Positions 22,222 to 33,594 are shown, numbered from the stretch's first letter. The stretch is DNA of 64,000 bases from Tragulus kanchil (GCA_022376925.1 JAIOJX010000002.1:134364831-134428830); one strand, 5' to 3'. Translations and numbers: made by a program. The notes: generated by a model not told the origin, from the sequence alone.

Positions 22222-22976
22222 CCATAGTTTCTTTATCCATTCATTTGTCAGTGGATATCTAGGTTGCTTCCATGTCCTAGCTATTATAAATAGTGCTGCA
22301 ATGAACATTAGCGTACATGTACTCTTTTCAATTTTGGTATGCTCAGGGTATATGCCTAGTAGTGGGATTGCTAGGTCATATTTTTTTATTCCTAGTTTTC
22401 TGAGGAATCACCATTCTGTCTTCCATAGTGGATGTATCAATTTATGTACCTACCAACAATGCAAGAGGATTCCCCTTTCTCCACACCCTCTCCAGCACTT
22501 ATGGTTTGTGGATGTTTTTGATGGTGACCATTCTGACTGGTGTGAGGTGATAACTCATCGTAGTGCTGATTTGCTTTTGTCTAGTAGTTGCTGATTTGCT
22601 ATGCATTACAGAACCCCAATTTGAGTTCCCTTAGTCATACAGCGAATTCTCATTAATTATCTAGTCTACACGTGGTCGTGTGTATGTCACCATGTTATTT
22701 TCTCCATTGGTACCCCACTGTCTTTCCTCCCCCTGGCCCATGTCCATAAGTCTGTTCTCTATGTCTGCATCTCCACTGCTACCCTGCAAAAAGGTTCAAT
22801 AGTCTCGTCTTTCTGGATTCTCTCTATATACGCTAACATAATGATATTTGTTTTTTTCTTTCTCACTTCACTCTGTATATAGGTTCTAGTTTCATCTACC
22901 TCATTAGGACTGACTCAAATGCATTCCTTTTTATGACTGAGTAATATTCCATTGTATATATGTGCCATAGTTTCTT

Positions 22977-23313
22977 TTCTTAAATTTTAATTAATTAATT
23001 AATTTATTTATTCTGGCTATTCTGGGTTTTCACTGCTGCCGCAGGCTCTTCTCTAGTTGCAGGGAATCAGGGCTACTCTCTAGTTGAAGTGAGCAGGCTT
23101 CTTGCTGTGGTGACTTGTTGTGAAACTTGGGCTCACACGGTTTCAGTAGTTGCGGCACATGGGCTCAATAGTTGCGGCTCTGAGGCTCTAGAGCACAGGC
23201 TCCATAGCTGTGGCTCACGGGCTTATTTTCTCCACAGCATGTGGGATCTTCCTGGACCAGGGATCAAGCCCATGTCTCTTGCATAGGCGGGCGAACTCTT
23301 TACCACTGAGCTA
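22977..23313 (-). mobile_element. CHR-2-type SINE nested in L1 (duplicate of 21885-22221)
   Basis: Replayed copy in pair 10. Confidence 0.92.
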
Positions 23314-23734
23314 CCATAGTTTCTTTATCCATTCATTTGTCAGTGGATATCTAGGTTGCTTCCATGTCCTAGCTATTATAAATAGTGCTGCAATGAACAT
23401 TAGCGTACATGTACTCTTTTCAATTTTGGTATGCTCAGGGTATATGCCTAGTAGTGGGATTGCTAGGTCATATTTTTTTATTCCTAGTTTTCTGAGGAAT
23501 CACCATTCTGTCTTCCATAGTGGATGTATCAATTTATGTACCTACCAACAATGCAAGAGGATTCCCCTTTCTCCACACCCTCTCCAGCACTTATGGTTTG
23601 TGGATGTTTTTGATGGTGACCATTCTGACTGGTGTGAGGTGATAACTCATCGTAGTGCTGATTTGCTTTTGTCTAGTAATGAGCGATATTGAGTATCTTT
23701 TTGTGTATTTATTAGACATCTATGTGGGAAGACA

Positions 23735-23767
23735 GATTCTTAACCACTGGGCCACCAGGGGAGCCCC
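23735..23767 (-). mobile_element. CHR-2-type SINE head, continuation of 21120-21350
   Basis: Head CCACTGGGCCACCAGGGGAG resumes after the L1. Flanking AGATTC words at 21345 and 23735 fit a short target-site duplication for the L1. Confidence 0.8.
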
Positions 23768-23925
23768 TACATTTTCTAATGGTGTATGTATTTGAGTGTT
23801 CAGTGTTTTGTCTCCTCACCCAGAATGTAAGTTTCATGAGAGGTAGGACCACTTCCCGCTGTTCCTGGAGTACCTAGGTCTGTACCTGGCACATGGTATG
23901 TACTCAGATACTTTTAAATGAATAA
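23768..23925 (-). mobile_element. L2 remnant, continuation of 21000-21115
   Basis: Antisense L2 3' end: AATGTAAGTTTCATGAGAG, TGGCACATGGTATGTACTCA, AATGAATAAATG. Confidence 0.85.
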
Positions 23926-24102
23926 ATGGTATAGGGGAGTATACGTCCATTGATGGAGTCATTTGATTGGGTTTTAGTGATACTTTTGCTGTAGCTTGAT
24001 CTGTGATTTTTATGGAGACTGTATTACTTCCTGGTTTGTATGCTCTGGTCATTTTTGTTTGAACCAAATTAAAAAAACCTGTCTTTATTAAAGACTTTTG
24101 AG

Positions 24103-24355
24103 GGCTTCGCTGGTGGTCCAGTGGGTAAGGACACTGCCTCGCAGTGCAAGGGGCGCTGGTTCAATCCCTGGCCTGGGAAGATCCCACGTGCCGCGGAGCG
24201 GCTGGACTGATGTGTCCAATCACTGAATGAAAGACCAATAGAAGTGGCCCACCTGCCCCCCTCCCTCCCCACCCCCCCAGTCAAAAAAATAAATAAATAA
24301 ATAAAAATATAAAATACCTGATTGGACCAATTAAAATTCCAAAAAAAAAAAAAGT
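24103..24355 (+). mobile_element. Young CHR-derived SINE with internal deletion and C-rich extension
   Basis: The sense copy jumps from TGTGTCCAATCACTGA to ATGAAAGACC, losing about 110 bp of the body. It keeps the C-rich extension (about 24247-24281) and an AAATAAATAAATA tail. About 30 bp of extra sequence and a second A-run follow before the second target word. Target-site duplication AGACTTTTGAG (24092-24102, 24356-24366). Confidence 0.88.
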
Positions 24356-24400
24356 AGACTTTTGAGAAGTGATTTTCAGAAGTATGTGAATGCTTCAGTC

Positions 24401-24711
24401 CTTTTTTTTTTCGGAGGGAGGACAGGTTGGGGAGGGAGTGGGGGTCAGGCGGGCCACTTCTGTTGGTCTTTCATTTGTCTATTTTTCATCCATCTTTGTT
24501 CTTTGGCCTGTGTGGGCCTCCCATTGCAGTGGCCTCTGTTGTTGCAGAGCACCGGCTCTGGGCGCATGCGCTCCAGAGCTCCGGCTTGGTAATTGAACAC
24601 ATCGGTCCAGCCACTCTGCGGCACGCGGGATCTTCCCAGGCCAGGGATCGAACCGGCGCCCCTTGCACTGCAAGGCGGTGTCCTTACCCACTGGACCACC
24701 AGGGAAGCCCA
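24401..24711 (-). mobile_element. Young CHR-derived SINE with C-rich extension
   Basis: Antisense full-length copy. Target-site duplication AATGCTTCAGTC (24389-24400, 24712-24723). G-rich plus-strand stretch 24413-24453. It forms an inverted pair with 24103-24355. Confidence 0.92.
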
Positions 24712-24861
24712 AATGCTTCAGTCTTAACCTCATCTTTGGCAATGTTCCTCCATAAAGGCAGAGAGTTCCTCTACTGAAGTCCTTGCCTTTGGGACCCAGG
24801 TAGGCCCGAGTGAAATGTGGTGCTCTTCATAAAGCCAGTTCAGGAGCCATAGAGACGTGGG

Positions 24862-25018
24862 GTTACTCCCTGGATCAGGAAGATCACATGAGGAGGGTAT
24901 GGCAACCCATTCCAATGTTCTTGCCTGGAGGATCCCATGGACAGAGGAGGCTGGTGGACTACAGTCCATGGGGTCGCAAAGAGTCAGACACAATTGAAGC
25001 GACTTAGCACTTACGCAT
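24862..25018 (+). mobile_element. Bov-tA SINE, 5'-truncated or diverged
   Basis: Words GATCAGGAAGATCACATGAG, CCATGGACAGAGGAGGCTGG, AGCGACTTAGCACTTACGCA. Confidence 0.85.
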
Positions 25019-25426
25019 GTGACAAAATAGAAGCTGGAAGCTACTGAAATGGCCATGAGCAGTCCACAGAAGAATACTAGACAGCCATGAGAAGGAGTAA
25101 ACTCCAGGTATATACAACACAGATGAGTCTCGCAAAAAGTCTATGAGCTCAAAATGCCTGACACTCAGTACTGTTCTGTGGGAGTCCATGTACTTGAATT
25201 TCAGTGACAGATGATAATTGTCTGTAGTAATCATAAGTGATAGCAGCTAGGGTGGCGATTCACAGGAGGACTGGTGGGAACCAAGAGGATTCCAGGGTGC
25301 TGGCAACATTGTTTCTTGACCTGGCTGCTGGTTGCATGGCGGGGTTCAGATTGAGCCGTAGACATGTACCCATCATCTGTTACGACATTACCCTTCCGCA
25401 AACACACTTAAAAAGCACAGAGTTTT

Positions 25427-25540
25427 GGGGATCTCCTGGCAGTCCATTGGTCAGGACTCCACACTTTCACTGCTGAGGGTTCAGGTTCAAACCCTGGTTG
25501 GGGAACTAAGATCCCACAAGTCAGGCGGTGTAGCCAAAAA
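25427..25540 (+). mobile_element. Short CHR-type SINE
   Basis: Sense copy (GGCAGTCCATTGGTCAGGAC, GGTTGGGGAACTAAGATCCC). Flanked by AAAAAGCACAGAG-like words at about 25409 and 25537. Confidence 0.85.
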
Positions 25541-25962
25541 AAGCACAGAGCTTTCAGTCACTGAGAATCTGAGAAATGTCAGTGGGGACTTTTTCAGTTC
25601 TGCACACAGGAGTGACGTCTGTAGGGGAGACAAGCACCTTCTAGAGTCAACCACTGAGGGATGGGGCTGTGTACCTTCTTGGGTTGGGGGACATCTGCTT
25701 CCCATTTCAGTGTTGCCTGTTGGTTGCAAACTGTAGAACGAGGAAGCCAGAGCATTCTGACAGTTTTCCCACCCAGTGATGTGCTAATACCAGGAGACCT
25801 TGGAAAGGGCCCAAATGCTTCAGTCTTAACCTCATCTTTGGCAATGTTCCTCCATAAAGGCAGAGAGTTCCTCTACTGAAGTCCTTGCCTTTGGGACCCA
25901 GGTAGGCCCAGTGAAATGTGGTGCTCTTCATAAAGCCAGTTCAGGAGCCATAGAGACGTGGG

Positions 25963-26118
25963 GTTACTCCTGGATCAGGAAGATCACATGAGGAGGGTAT
26001 GGCAACCCATTCCAATGTTCTTGCCTGGAGGATCCCATGGACAGAGGAGGCTGGTGGACTACAGTCCATGGGGTCGCAAAGAGTCAGACACAATTGAAGC
26101 GACTTAGCACTTACGCAT
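25963..26118 (+). mobile_element. Bov-tA SINE (duplicate of 24862-25018)
   Basis: Replayed copy in pair 11. Confidence 0.85.
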
Positions 26119-26527
26119 GTGACAAAATAGAAGCTGGAAGCTACTGAAATGGCCATGAGCAGTCCACAGAAGAATACTAGACAGCCATGAGAAGGAGTAA
26201 ACTCCAGGTATATACAACACAGATGAGTCTCGCAAAAAGTCTATGAGCTCAAAAATGCCTGACACTCAGTACTGTTCTGTGGGAGTCCATGTACTTGAAT
26301 TTCAGTGACAGATGATAATTGTCTGTAGTAATCATAAGTGATAGCAGCTAGGGTGGCGATTCACAGGAGGACTGGTGGGAACCAAGAGGATTCCAGGGTG
26401 CTGGCAACATTGTTTCTTGACCTGGCTGCTGGTTGCATGGCGGGGTTCAGATTGAGCCGTAGACATGTACCCATCATCTGTTACGACATTACCCTTCCGC
26501 AAACACACTTAAAAAGCACAGAGTTTT

Positions 26528-26641
26528 GGGGATCTCCTGGCAGTCCATTGGTCAGGACTCCACACTTTCACTGCTGAGGGTTCAGGTTCAAACCCTGGTT
26601 GGGGAACTAAGATCCCACAAGTCAGGCGGTGTAGCCAAAAA
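26528..26641 (+). mobile_element. Short CHR-type SINE (duplicate of 25427-25540)
   Basis: Replayed copy in pair 11. Confidence 0.85.
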
Positions 26642-26843
26642 AAGCACAGAGCTTTCAGTCACTGAGAATCTGAGAAATGTCAGTGGGGACTTTTTCAGTT
26701 CTGCACACAGGAGTGACGTCTGTAGGGGAGACAAGCACCTTCTAGAGTCAACCACTGAGGGATGGGGCTGTGTACCTTCTTGGGTTGGGGGACATCTGCT
26801 TCCCATTTCAGTGTTGCCTGTTGGTTGCAAACTGTAGAACGAG

Positions 26844-29158
26844 GAAGCCAGAGCATTCTGACAGTTTTCCCACCCAGTGATGTGCTAATACCAGGAGACC
26901 TTGAGCTCATTAACTCCTTTTAGGGCTTGCATTTAAAACATTCTCTATTTGCTAAGGTATTAGTCAGAATCTGTGAAAGCTGCTGTAAGAGATAAGCCTT
27001 GATGCCTCTGTGGCTTGACGGGAAGGGATTTATTTCTCACTAAGTGACACAGACCACTGCAGGCGATCCTGGTCCCACCTGGTCATCTGGGTTGGTCTCT
27101 GCTGGGCAGGTGGATGGGGAAAGGGATACAAGGAAGCACACTCACTTCATGACCTCTTCAGTCTGAAAGGGACACGTGTCATTTCTGCTCATACTCTTTT
27201 GGCCAGAGCTTGGGCACAGGGCCACCTCAACCAAAGTGGGTCTTGGGATGTGTCAGCCCCCTTGGGAGCAAAAGAAAACAGGTGGCTGCTGAGGACCAGT
27301 GAACCCTCCTCCGGTCCCCAGAGCCACGGTTTCCTTTGACTTCCCTGGAACTGGTGTATTTAATTTTACCTCTCACTTGACTTCTTTAAACCTGAGAGGG
27401 GAAACGCTAGACCTCTTTATCTTATCAAACATAGGAGGGAGTGTTTGGCAGAGCACGGTCTGTTTGTGTTGCTAAGGGGGAAATAAAGAGACACTCTTCT
27501 TGCTTTTAGCTGGTAGAACAATCTGGTTCTTGTCAGAATGTCCAGGTTTCCAGCCAGTCAGAATTCTTGTCTCTTCCCATTGCCAGGGGACATCACAGAC
27601 ATTCTGAGTCAGAGATAGGCTCACCTGGTTACTTCTCTGGGAATCGTCTTTTGCTCATTTGTCCTCTCTCCTATGGAAGGCTCCTTTGGTGGTTCTATGT
27701 TTGGATGTTTGACTGGACATAGTTATCTGGTATGTAGCCAAATCACCACCATTTTATTTTGCTCTTGTTTCTGTGGGTCAGTAATTTGGGTTGGGCTCAG
27801 CTGGGTGGTCGTTCTGGTCTAGGCAAGAATCGACTCATCGTGTCTGGGGCCTCAGCTGGCACACGTGGGGCACCTGGGGCCTTTCTCCAGGTGGTCGCAA
27901 CTTCAGCAGGCTGTCCTGAGCTTGGTCATATTCGTGGTGGGTGCTTTCCCAGTGTGTGGGAAGGTCACAGGGCCTCTTGAAATCTAGCCTTTTTCCCTTC
28001 TTCGGGAAGAGCGAAGCCAGAGCATTCTGACAGTTTTCCCACCCAGTGATGTGCTAATACCAGGAGACCTTGAGCTCATTAACTCCTTTTAGGGCTTGCA
28101 TTTAAAACATTCTCTATTTGCTAAGGTATTAGTCAGAATCTGTGAAAGCTGCTGTAAGAGATAAGCCTTGATGCCTCTGTGGCTTGACGGGAAGGGATTT
28201 ATTTCTCACTAAGTGACACAGACCACTGCAGGCGATCCTGGTCCCACCTGGTCATCTGGGTTGGTCTCTGCTGGGCAGGTGGATGGGGAAAGGGATACAA
28301 GGAAGCACACTCACTTCATGACCTCTTCAGTCTGAAAGGGACACGTGTCATTTCTGCTCATACTCTTTTGGCCAGAGCTTGGGCACAGGGCCACCTCAAC
28401 CAAAGTGGGTCTTGGGATGTGTCAGCCCCCTTGGGAGCAAAAGAAAACAGGTGGCTGCTGAGGACCAGTGAACCCTCCTCCGGTCCCCAGAGCCACGGTT
28501 TCCTTTGACTTCCCTGGAACTGGTGTATTTAATTTTACCTCTCACTTGACTTCTTTAAACCTGAGAGGGGAAACGCTAGACCTCTTTATCTTATCAAACA
28601 TAGGAGGGAGTGTTTGGCAGAGCACGGTCTGTTTGTGTTGCTAAGGGGGAAATAAAGAGACACTCTTCTTGCTTTTAGCTGGTAGAACAATCTGGTTCTT
28701 GTCAGAATGTCCAGGTTTCCAGCCAGTCAGAATTCTTGTCTCTTCCCATTGCCAGGGGACATCACAGACATTCTGAGTCAGAGATAGGCTCACCTGGTTA
28801 CTTCTCTGGGAATCGTCTTTTGCTCATTTGTCCTCTCTCCTATGGAAGGCTCCTTTGGTGGTTCTATGTTTGGATGTTTGACTGGACATAGTTATCTGGT
28901 ATGTAGCCAAATCACCACCATTTTATTTTGCTCTTGTTTCTGTGGGTCAGTAATTTGGGTTGGGCTCAGCTGGGTGGTCGTTCTGGTCTAGGCAAGAATC
29001 GACTCATCGTGTCTGGGGCCTCAGCTGGCACACGTGGGGCACCTGGGGCCTTTCTCCAGGTGGTCGCAACTTCAGCAGGCTGTCCTGAGCTTGGTCATAT
29101 TCGTGGTGGGTGCTTTCCCAGTGTGTGGGAAGGGGTCACAGGGCCTCTTGAAATCTAG
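26844..29158. repeat. Step-back duplication pair 12 (26844-27987 and 28013-29158)
   Basis: Offset about 1169-1171. Main difference GGGAAGGTCAC versus GGGAAGGGGTCAC (27958/29127). Filler 27988-28012. Confidence 0.95.
26950..27970. other. Old repeat-like, non-genic DNA
   Basis: Two stretches (about 26955-27300 and 27751-27970) carry wording common in old mammalian interspersed repeats (TTCTGCTCATACTCTTTTGG, TTTCTGTGGGTCAGTAATTT). I cannot assign a class. The rest is unrecognised. Replayed at about 28120-29140. Confidence 0.4.
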
Positions 29159-29424
29159 TCTCGGAACTTACAGTGTCACTTCTCCCAGATTCTGTTAGTA
29201 AAAACGGGTCACAAGTCCATCCCAGAAATAAAGGAAGAAAGGGGAAGAGACTCTTCCTCTTGATGGGAAAAGACACAAAGACCATGTGGCATTTTGGGGA
29301 ACCCTACTAGACCAGTTTCAACGTGGCCCTCATGAGTGCTTAACGCCCGTACAGAGTACATCTGCCAGATTGAACGTGACTCTGTGGTGGGTCCCAAGTG
29401 AGCGTTACTGTTTCACTGCTTTAT

Positions 29425-29630
29425 TGTTGTTGTTTAGTTGCTATGTCATGTCCAACTCTAGGGCCTCATGGACTGTAGCCCTCCAAACTTCTGTCCATGG
29501 GATTCTCCAGGTAAGACTACTGGAGTGGGTTGCCGTTGCCTTCTCCAGTGTATCTTCCCAGCCCAAGGATTCAACCTGGTCTCCCGCATTGTAGGCACCC
29601 TCTGTACTGTCTGAGTTACCACTTGGCACT
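29425..29630 (-). mobile_element. BovA2/Bov-tA SINE
   Basis: Antisense copy starting TTGTTGTTGTTTAGTTGC, then GATTCTCCAGGTAAGA and TCTTCCCAGCCCAAGG. It lies in or beside the BovB 3' end. Confidence 0.88.
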
Positions 29631-29637
29631 GCACAAA

Positions 29638-29980
29638 GTACACTGCAAGGAGATCAGACCAGTCCATCCTAAAGGAAATCAACCCTGAATATACATTGAA
29701 AGGACTGATGCTGAAGCTGAACTTCCAGTACTTTGGTGACCTGATGTGAAGAGCTGACTCATTAGAAAAGAGCCTGATTCTGGAAGGATTGAAGGCAGGA
29801 AGAGAAGGGGACGACTGAGGATGAGATGGTTGGATGGCATCATTGACTCAATGAACATGAGTTTGAGCAAATTCAGGGAGATGATGAAAGATAGGGAAGC
29901 CTGGTGTGCTGCAGTCTATGGGGTTGCAAAGAGTTGGACAGGACTGAGCGACTGAACAGCAACAACAACAACGTGGTTAA
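29638..29980 (+). mobile_element. BovB (RTE) LINE 3' end
   Basis: BovB 3' wording: GCAAGGAGATCAGACCAGTC, GATGGTTGGATGGCATCATT, GGACAGGACTGAGCGACTGA, ending in CAACAACAACAA. Confidence 0.92.
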
Positions 29981-30104
29981 AGATCCAAAACACTCGGCCC
30001 CTGCCCTTGAGGAGGGAGAGATCTGAGAGGGAGACAGACGTGAGAGAATCTGTGTCATCCAGTGTGGCCTGTGTGATCCCAGAGCTGCAGTGGAGTGAGA
30101 TGAG

Positions 30105-30285
30105 GTCGAAGGCTTGAGTTCAGACCTCAGCTCCTCCACTGATCACATGTGGAGAGCCTGGGTGCCTTTCTTAACCTCTTGAATCTCTGGTCTCTTCAAC
30201 TGTGGAATGGAGGTACCAACACAGCCTGCTTCCCAGGATGCCACATGGATCGAATGAGACCTGGCATACAAAGAACATGTGGTTA
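30105..30285 (+). mobile_element. MIR remnant
   Basis: MIR-like wording TTGAGTTCAGACCTCAGCTC and TTCTTAACCTCTTGAATCTC. The 171-codon frame starting at 30149 begins inside this MIR and is therefore not convincing. Confidence 0.7.
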
Positions 30286-30711
30286 CTCCTTGCATGTTAG
30301 TTCTGAGAAGCAGTTCTCACAAATACCTTTGAAGAATGTCCTAAAGGCACCATTTTTGCTGAAATGTCCTCCTGGACTCCGGCCGTTGGTCTTGCTGCTT
30401 TGTCTTCAGAGATGGAGATTTGCAAACCGGTGGCTTATGGGAGGAGGAACTCTTGGGAACACCACCTGTAAGGGAGGGAGGAAGCAGGGAAAGGAGAAGT
30501 TGAATGGTAGTGCGGTAATTGTCATAGAGGCTGAAGCCCGTCCCATGGCTGGAACTGGGATGGTCCTTCAGAACTGGGACAGTGAGGACCAGCGCCAAGT
30601 GGGCACTGGCCATGGGCTGCTCTTGAGGAGCTGCCATTACCTTGGGCAAGGGATGTTCAGATGACAGCTGGCCTCGTTGTGTTTCCTTGTTGACTTGTAC
30701 CTTCTTCTTTT
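30286..30711. other. Non-genic DNA
   Basis: Unrecognised sequence ending in the 42-bp block (30655-30696) that recurs out of place at 33491. Confidence 0.5.
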
Positions 30712-30853
30712 ATAATTGTATTTATTTATTTATTTTTGGCTGTGCCAGGTCTCCATGGCTGTGTGGGCTTTTCTCTAGTTGCTGTGAGCAGGGCTGCTCT
30801 CTTGTTGTGGTGTATGGGCTTCTCTCATTGTGGTGCATGAGCTTCTCTTGTTG
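30712..30853 (-). mobile_element. CHR-2-type SINE cut by duplication junction
   Basis: Antisense tail half of the element seen whole at 31827-32158; stops at the pair 13 junction. Confidence 0.85.
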
Positions 30854-31090
30854 ACCTGATGTGAAGAGCTGACTCATTAGAAAAGAGCCTGATTCTGGAA
30901 GGATTGAAGGCAGGAAGAGAAGGGGACGACTGAGGATGAGATGGTTGGATGGCATCATTGACTCAATGAACATGAGTTTGAGCAAATTCAGGGAGATGAT
31001 GAAAGATAGGGAAGCCTGGTGTGCTGCAGTCTATGGGGTTGCAAAGAGTTGGACAGGACTGAGCGACTGAACAGCAACAACAACAACGTG
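30853..31090 (+). mobile_element. BovB 3' end (partial duplicate of 29738-29980)
   Basis: Replayed copy in pair 13, lacking the upstream 100 bp. Confidence 0.9.
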
Positions 31091-31218
31091 GTTAAAGATC
31101 CAAAACACTCGGCCCCTGCCCTTGAGGAGGGAGAGATCTGAGAGGGAGACAGACGTGAGAGAATCTGTGTCATCCAGTGTGGCCTGTGTGATCCCAGAGC
31201 TGCAGTGGAGTGAGATGA

Positions 31219-31400
31219 GGTCGAAGGCTTGAGTTCAGACCTCAGCTCCTCCACTGATCACATGTGGAGAGCCTGGGTGCCTTTCTTAACCTCTTGAATC
31301 TCTGGTCTCTTCAACTGTGGAATGGAGGTACCAACACAGCCTGCTTCCCAGGATGCCACATGGATCGAATGAGACCTGGCATACAAAGAACATGTGGTTA
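31219..31400 (+). mobile_element. MIR remnant (duplicate of 30105-30285)
   Basis: Replayed copy in pair 13. Confidence 0.7.
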
Positions 31401-31826
31401 CTCCTTGCATGTTAGTTCTGAGAAGCAGTTCTCACAAATACCTTTGAAGAATGTCCTAAAGGCACCATTTTTGCTGAAATGTCCTCCTGGACTCCGGCCG
31501 TTGGTCTTGCTGCTTTGTCTTCAGAGATGGAGATTTGCAAACCGGTGGCTTATGGGAGGAGGAACTCTTGGGAACACCACCTGTAAGGGAGGGAGGAAGC
31601 AGGGAAAGGAGAAGTTGAATGGTAGTGCGGTAATTGTCATAGAGGCTGAAGCCCGTCCCATGGCTGGAACTGGGATGGTCCTTCAGAACTGGGACAGTGA
31701 GGACCAGCGCCAAGTGGGCACTGGCCATGGGCTGCTCTTGAGGAGCTGCCATTACCTTGGGCAAGGGATGTTCAGATGACAGCTGGCCTCGTTGTGTTTC
31801 CTTGTTGACTTGTACCTTCTTCTTTT

Positions 31827-32158
31827 ATAATTGTATTTATTTATTTATTTTTGGCTGTGCCAGGTCTCCATGGCTGTGTGGGCTTTTCTCTAGTTGCTGT
31901 GAGCAGGGCTGCTCTCTTGTTGTGGTGTATGGGCTTCTCTCATTGTGGTGCATGAGCTTCTCTTGTTGGAGAGCATAGGCTTCAGGTGCACGGGCTCAGT
32001 AGTTGTGTCTCTTGGGCTTTAGAGCCACAGGCTCAACAGTTGTGGTGCTTGGGCTCAGTTGCTCTGTGGCATGTGGGATCTTCCCGGATCGGAGATTGAA
32101 CCCACAGCTCCTGTACTGGCAGGTGGATTCTTTACCACCGAGCCACCAGGGAAGCCCC
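31827..32158 (-). mobile_element. CHR-2-type SINE, full length
   Basis: Antisense element of about 330 bp from a (TTTA)n tail to the head CACCAGGGAAGCCCC. Confidence 0.9.
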
Positions 32159-33064
32159 AGGCAGCTTTCTTCTTCAAGGGACAAGTCCCAGGGAAGATGC
32201 AGCTGTGAATTGCTGGCCTGTTGAGGGAATGAGTATCTTGACCCTACAGGTGTGAGGAAAGTCTAGGGGATCCTCTATGGGCTCTTCATCTGGCATCCTA
32301 GTCTCTCTTAGAGGCTCATTCCAAAACACCTTGACTGTTAGTAACTCTGTGGGCCTTCAACCTTGGTCCCTTCTCAGAACTGACTTAGTTGCTGTGTAGA
32401 TTCATAGACCATATCTTTCAGCATTGAAGCACCGTTTGCAGAGAGCCTTAATCTGAGTAGGCTTAATCCAGGTAGGATTTGGGAATAGCTTGCCCAAGGT
32501 CACCTAGCTACTGGGTAGAGACATAGGTTTACACGCCTCCTTGTACGTTCCTCCCGCCATGCTCTCCTGAGTCTAAGCCTGGACTCTGTGACCTCGGTAC
32601 CTTGACCTTTACCCTTACACCCCCTGGCAGCTCCATGCTGTCTTGAATTCCTTTAAACATGTTTTCTAAACTGCAGGTCATCACTCATAAGGGTGTCATG
32701 AAATCAATTTAGTAGGTCATGAGCACCATGAAAAAACTTGAAAATATCAGAATACAAAGCACTTGTATGATTGCCATGAAACTTTTATTTCATGTGAACA
32801 TTTATAGGCATGTGTGAACCAGATCAGATATATCGTGTGTTTCTCCCAGTGGGTGATGGTGAACGTGGTTTGAAAGTCACTGTGAGACGTATAGACAAGA
32901 GGTGCTGGAGGCTCATGGAATTGACTCCTGAGGCTCATGGACTTTATTTTTATAGATGATATAAATGTATTGTTTTCAGTCCTTTATAATTAGATGTTGT
33001 GTTCTCAGCCCATCACGCCATCCCAAGATTATTGTGACAATCATCTTTGAACTTTAAACATATC
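32159..33064. other. Non-genic DNA with a MIR scrap
   Basis: Antisense MIR-like wording at about 32480-32540 (GCCCAAGGTCACCTAGCTAC). 32660-32930 may be another old repeat. Single-copy in the window; no gene recognised. Confidence 0.5.
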
Positions 33065-33490
33065 ACTGATAAAAGTTACTTTTTCCACATAGAATTCTAC
33101 GTGTGAGATAAGAGGTTATTTTTATTTTTAATACAATTACTGGTTTTGATGGAACTGCCTGGGTTGACCTGTCACTTGGTTGAAGAGTCCCAGCGTTGTG
33201 TCAGGTGCTGGTGGAGAGCTGGCTCTCTACTGCAGACAAAGAACTGGTTATCCTGGGAGATAATGCGGGTTGAGAAAGAAGTGTTTTATGAACAGAGTCA
33301 GCCCAGAGGGAGGGAGGAGGAGGTGTTCAGGGGCCTCGCAGAGCTGCCGGAAGACGTGGGAAGAGCGTGCAGGCACGGAGGAGGGCTGCGTCGCCGGGTG
33401 GCTCTCTGCCGAGGGCAGCCTCCAGCTGAGCTTCCCGAGGCCTGGGACTCAGGATGGGTTTCTGCTCTCTGGTGTCCTTGATAGGTAGGG

Positions 33491-33532
33491 GTTCAGATGA
33501 CAGCTGGCCTCGTTGTGTTTCCTTGTTGACTT
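33491..33532 (+). repeat. 42-bp block also present at 30655, 31770 and 34655
   Basis: A 42-bp word beginning GTTCAGATGACAGCTGGCC is identical at 30655-30696, 31770-31811, 33491-33532 and 34655-34696. Flanks at the 30.6/31.7 kb pair differ completely from those at the 33.5/34.7 kb pair. It belongs to no repeat family I recognise. Confidence 0.9.
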
Positions 33533-33594
33533 TCTCTGATTTGGGGCCTAAGGGCCACATGGGGGCCAAGGTACTCCAGATGGAACCCCCAAAA

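Larger units (their letters stand above)
21511..23678. repeat. Step-back duplication pair 10 (21511-22586 and 22603-23678)
   Basis: Offset exactly 1092 at both ends. Filler 22587-22602. It lies wholly inside the L1 and its nested SINE. Confidence 0.96.
21351..23730 (-). mobile_element. L1 LINE 3' part (ORF2 tail and 3' UTR), containing a SINE and a replay
   Basis: An antisense L1 3' region starts at the poly-T. Landmarks are ACTGAGTAATATTCCATTG, CCTAGCTATTATAAATAGTG and GGTGTGAGGTGATAACTCAT. 5'-truncated near 23730. An inner CHR-2 SINE sits at 21885-22221. The element is inflated by pair 10. Frames are broken, so no active ORF2. Confidence 0.9.
24707..26903. repeat. Step-back duplication pair 11 (24707-25802 and 25809-26903)
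   Basis: Offset about 1101. Differences: GCCCGAG versus GCCCAG (24808/25909), CTCCCTGG versus CTCCTGG, and A-run near 25152/26253. Confidence 0.95.
29738..31968. repeat. Step-back duplication pair 13 (29738-30853 and 30853-31968)
   Basis: Offset 1115 at both ends, essentially seamless. Copy one breaks off inside a CHR-2 SINE at CTTCTCTTGTTG and restarts inside BovB at GACCTGATG. The two words share TTG/TGAC-like microhomology. Confidence 0.96.

Noticed and set aside
27759..27980. Possible exon with acceptable codon openness (also 28928)
   Set aside because: The stretch resembles an old interspersed repeat, and the two copies differ by a G-run change that shifts the frame end.
30149..30664. 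Open frame of 171 codons, present twice (also 31264)
   Set aside because: Starts inside a MIR remnant, has no recognisable domain, and is duplicated only because of the replay.
33146..33481. Open frame of 111 codons in a GC-richer stretch
   Set aside because: No domain, no splice context recognised, and purine-rich composition makes chance openness plausible. Its conservation at 34310 is due to replay.
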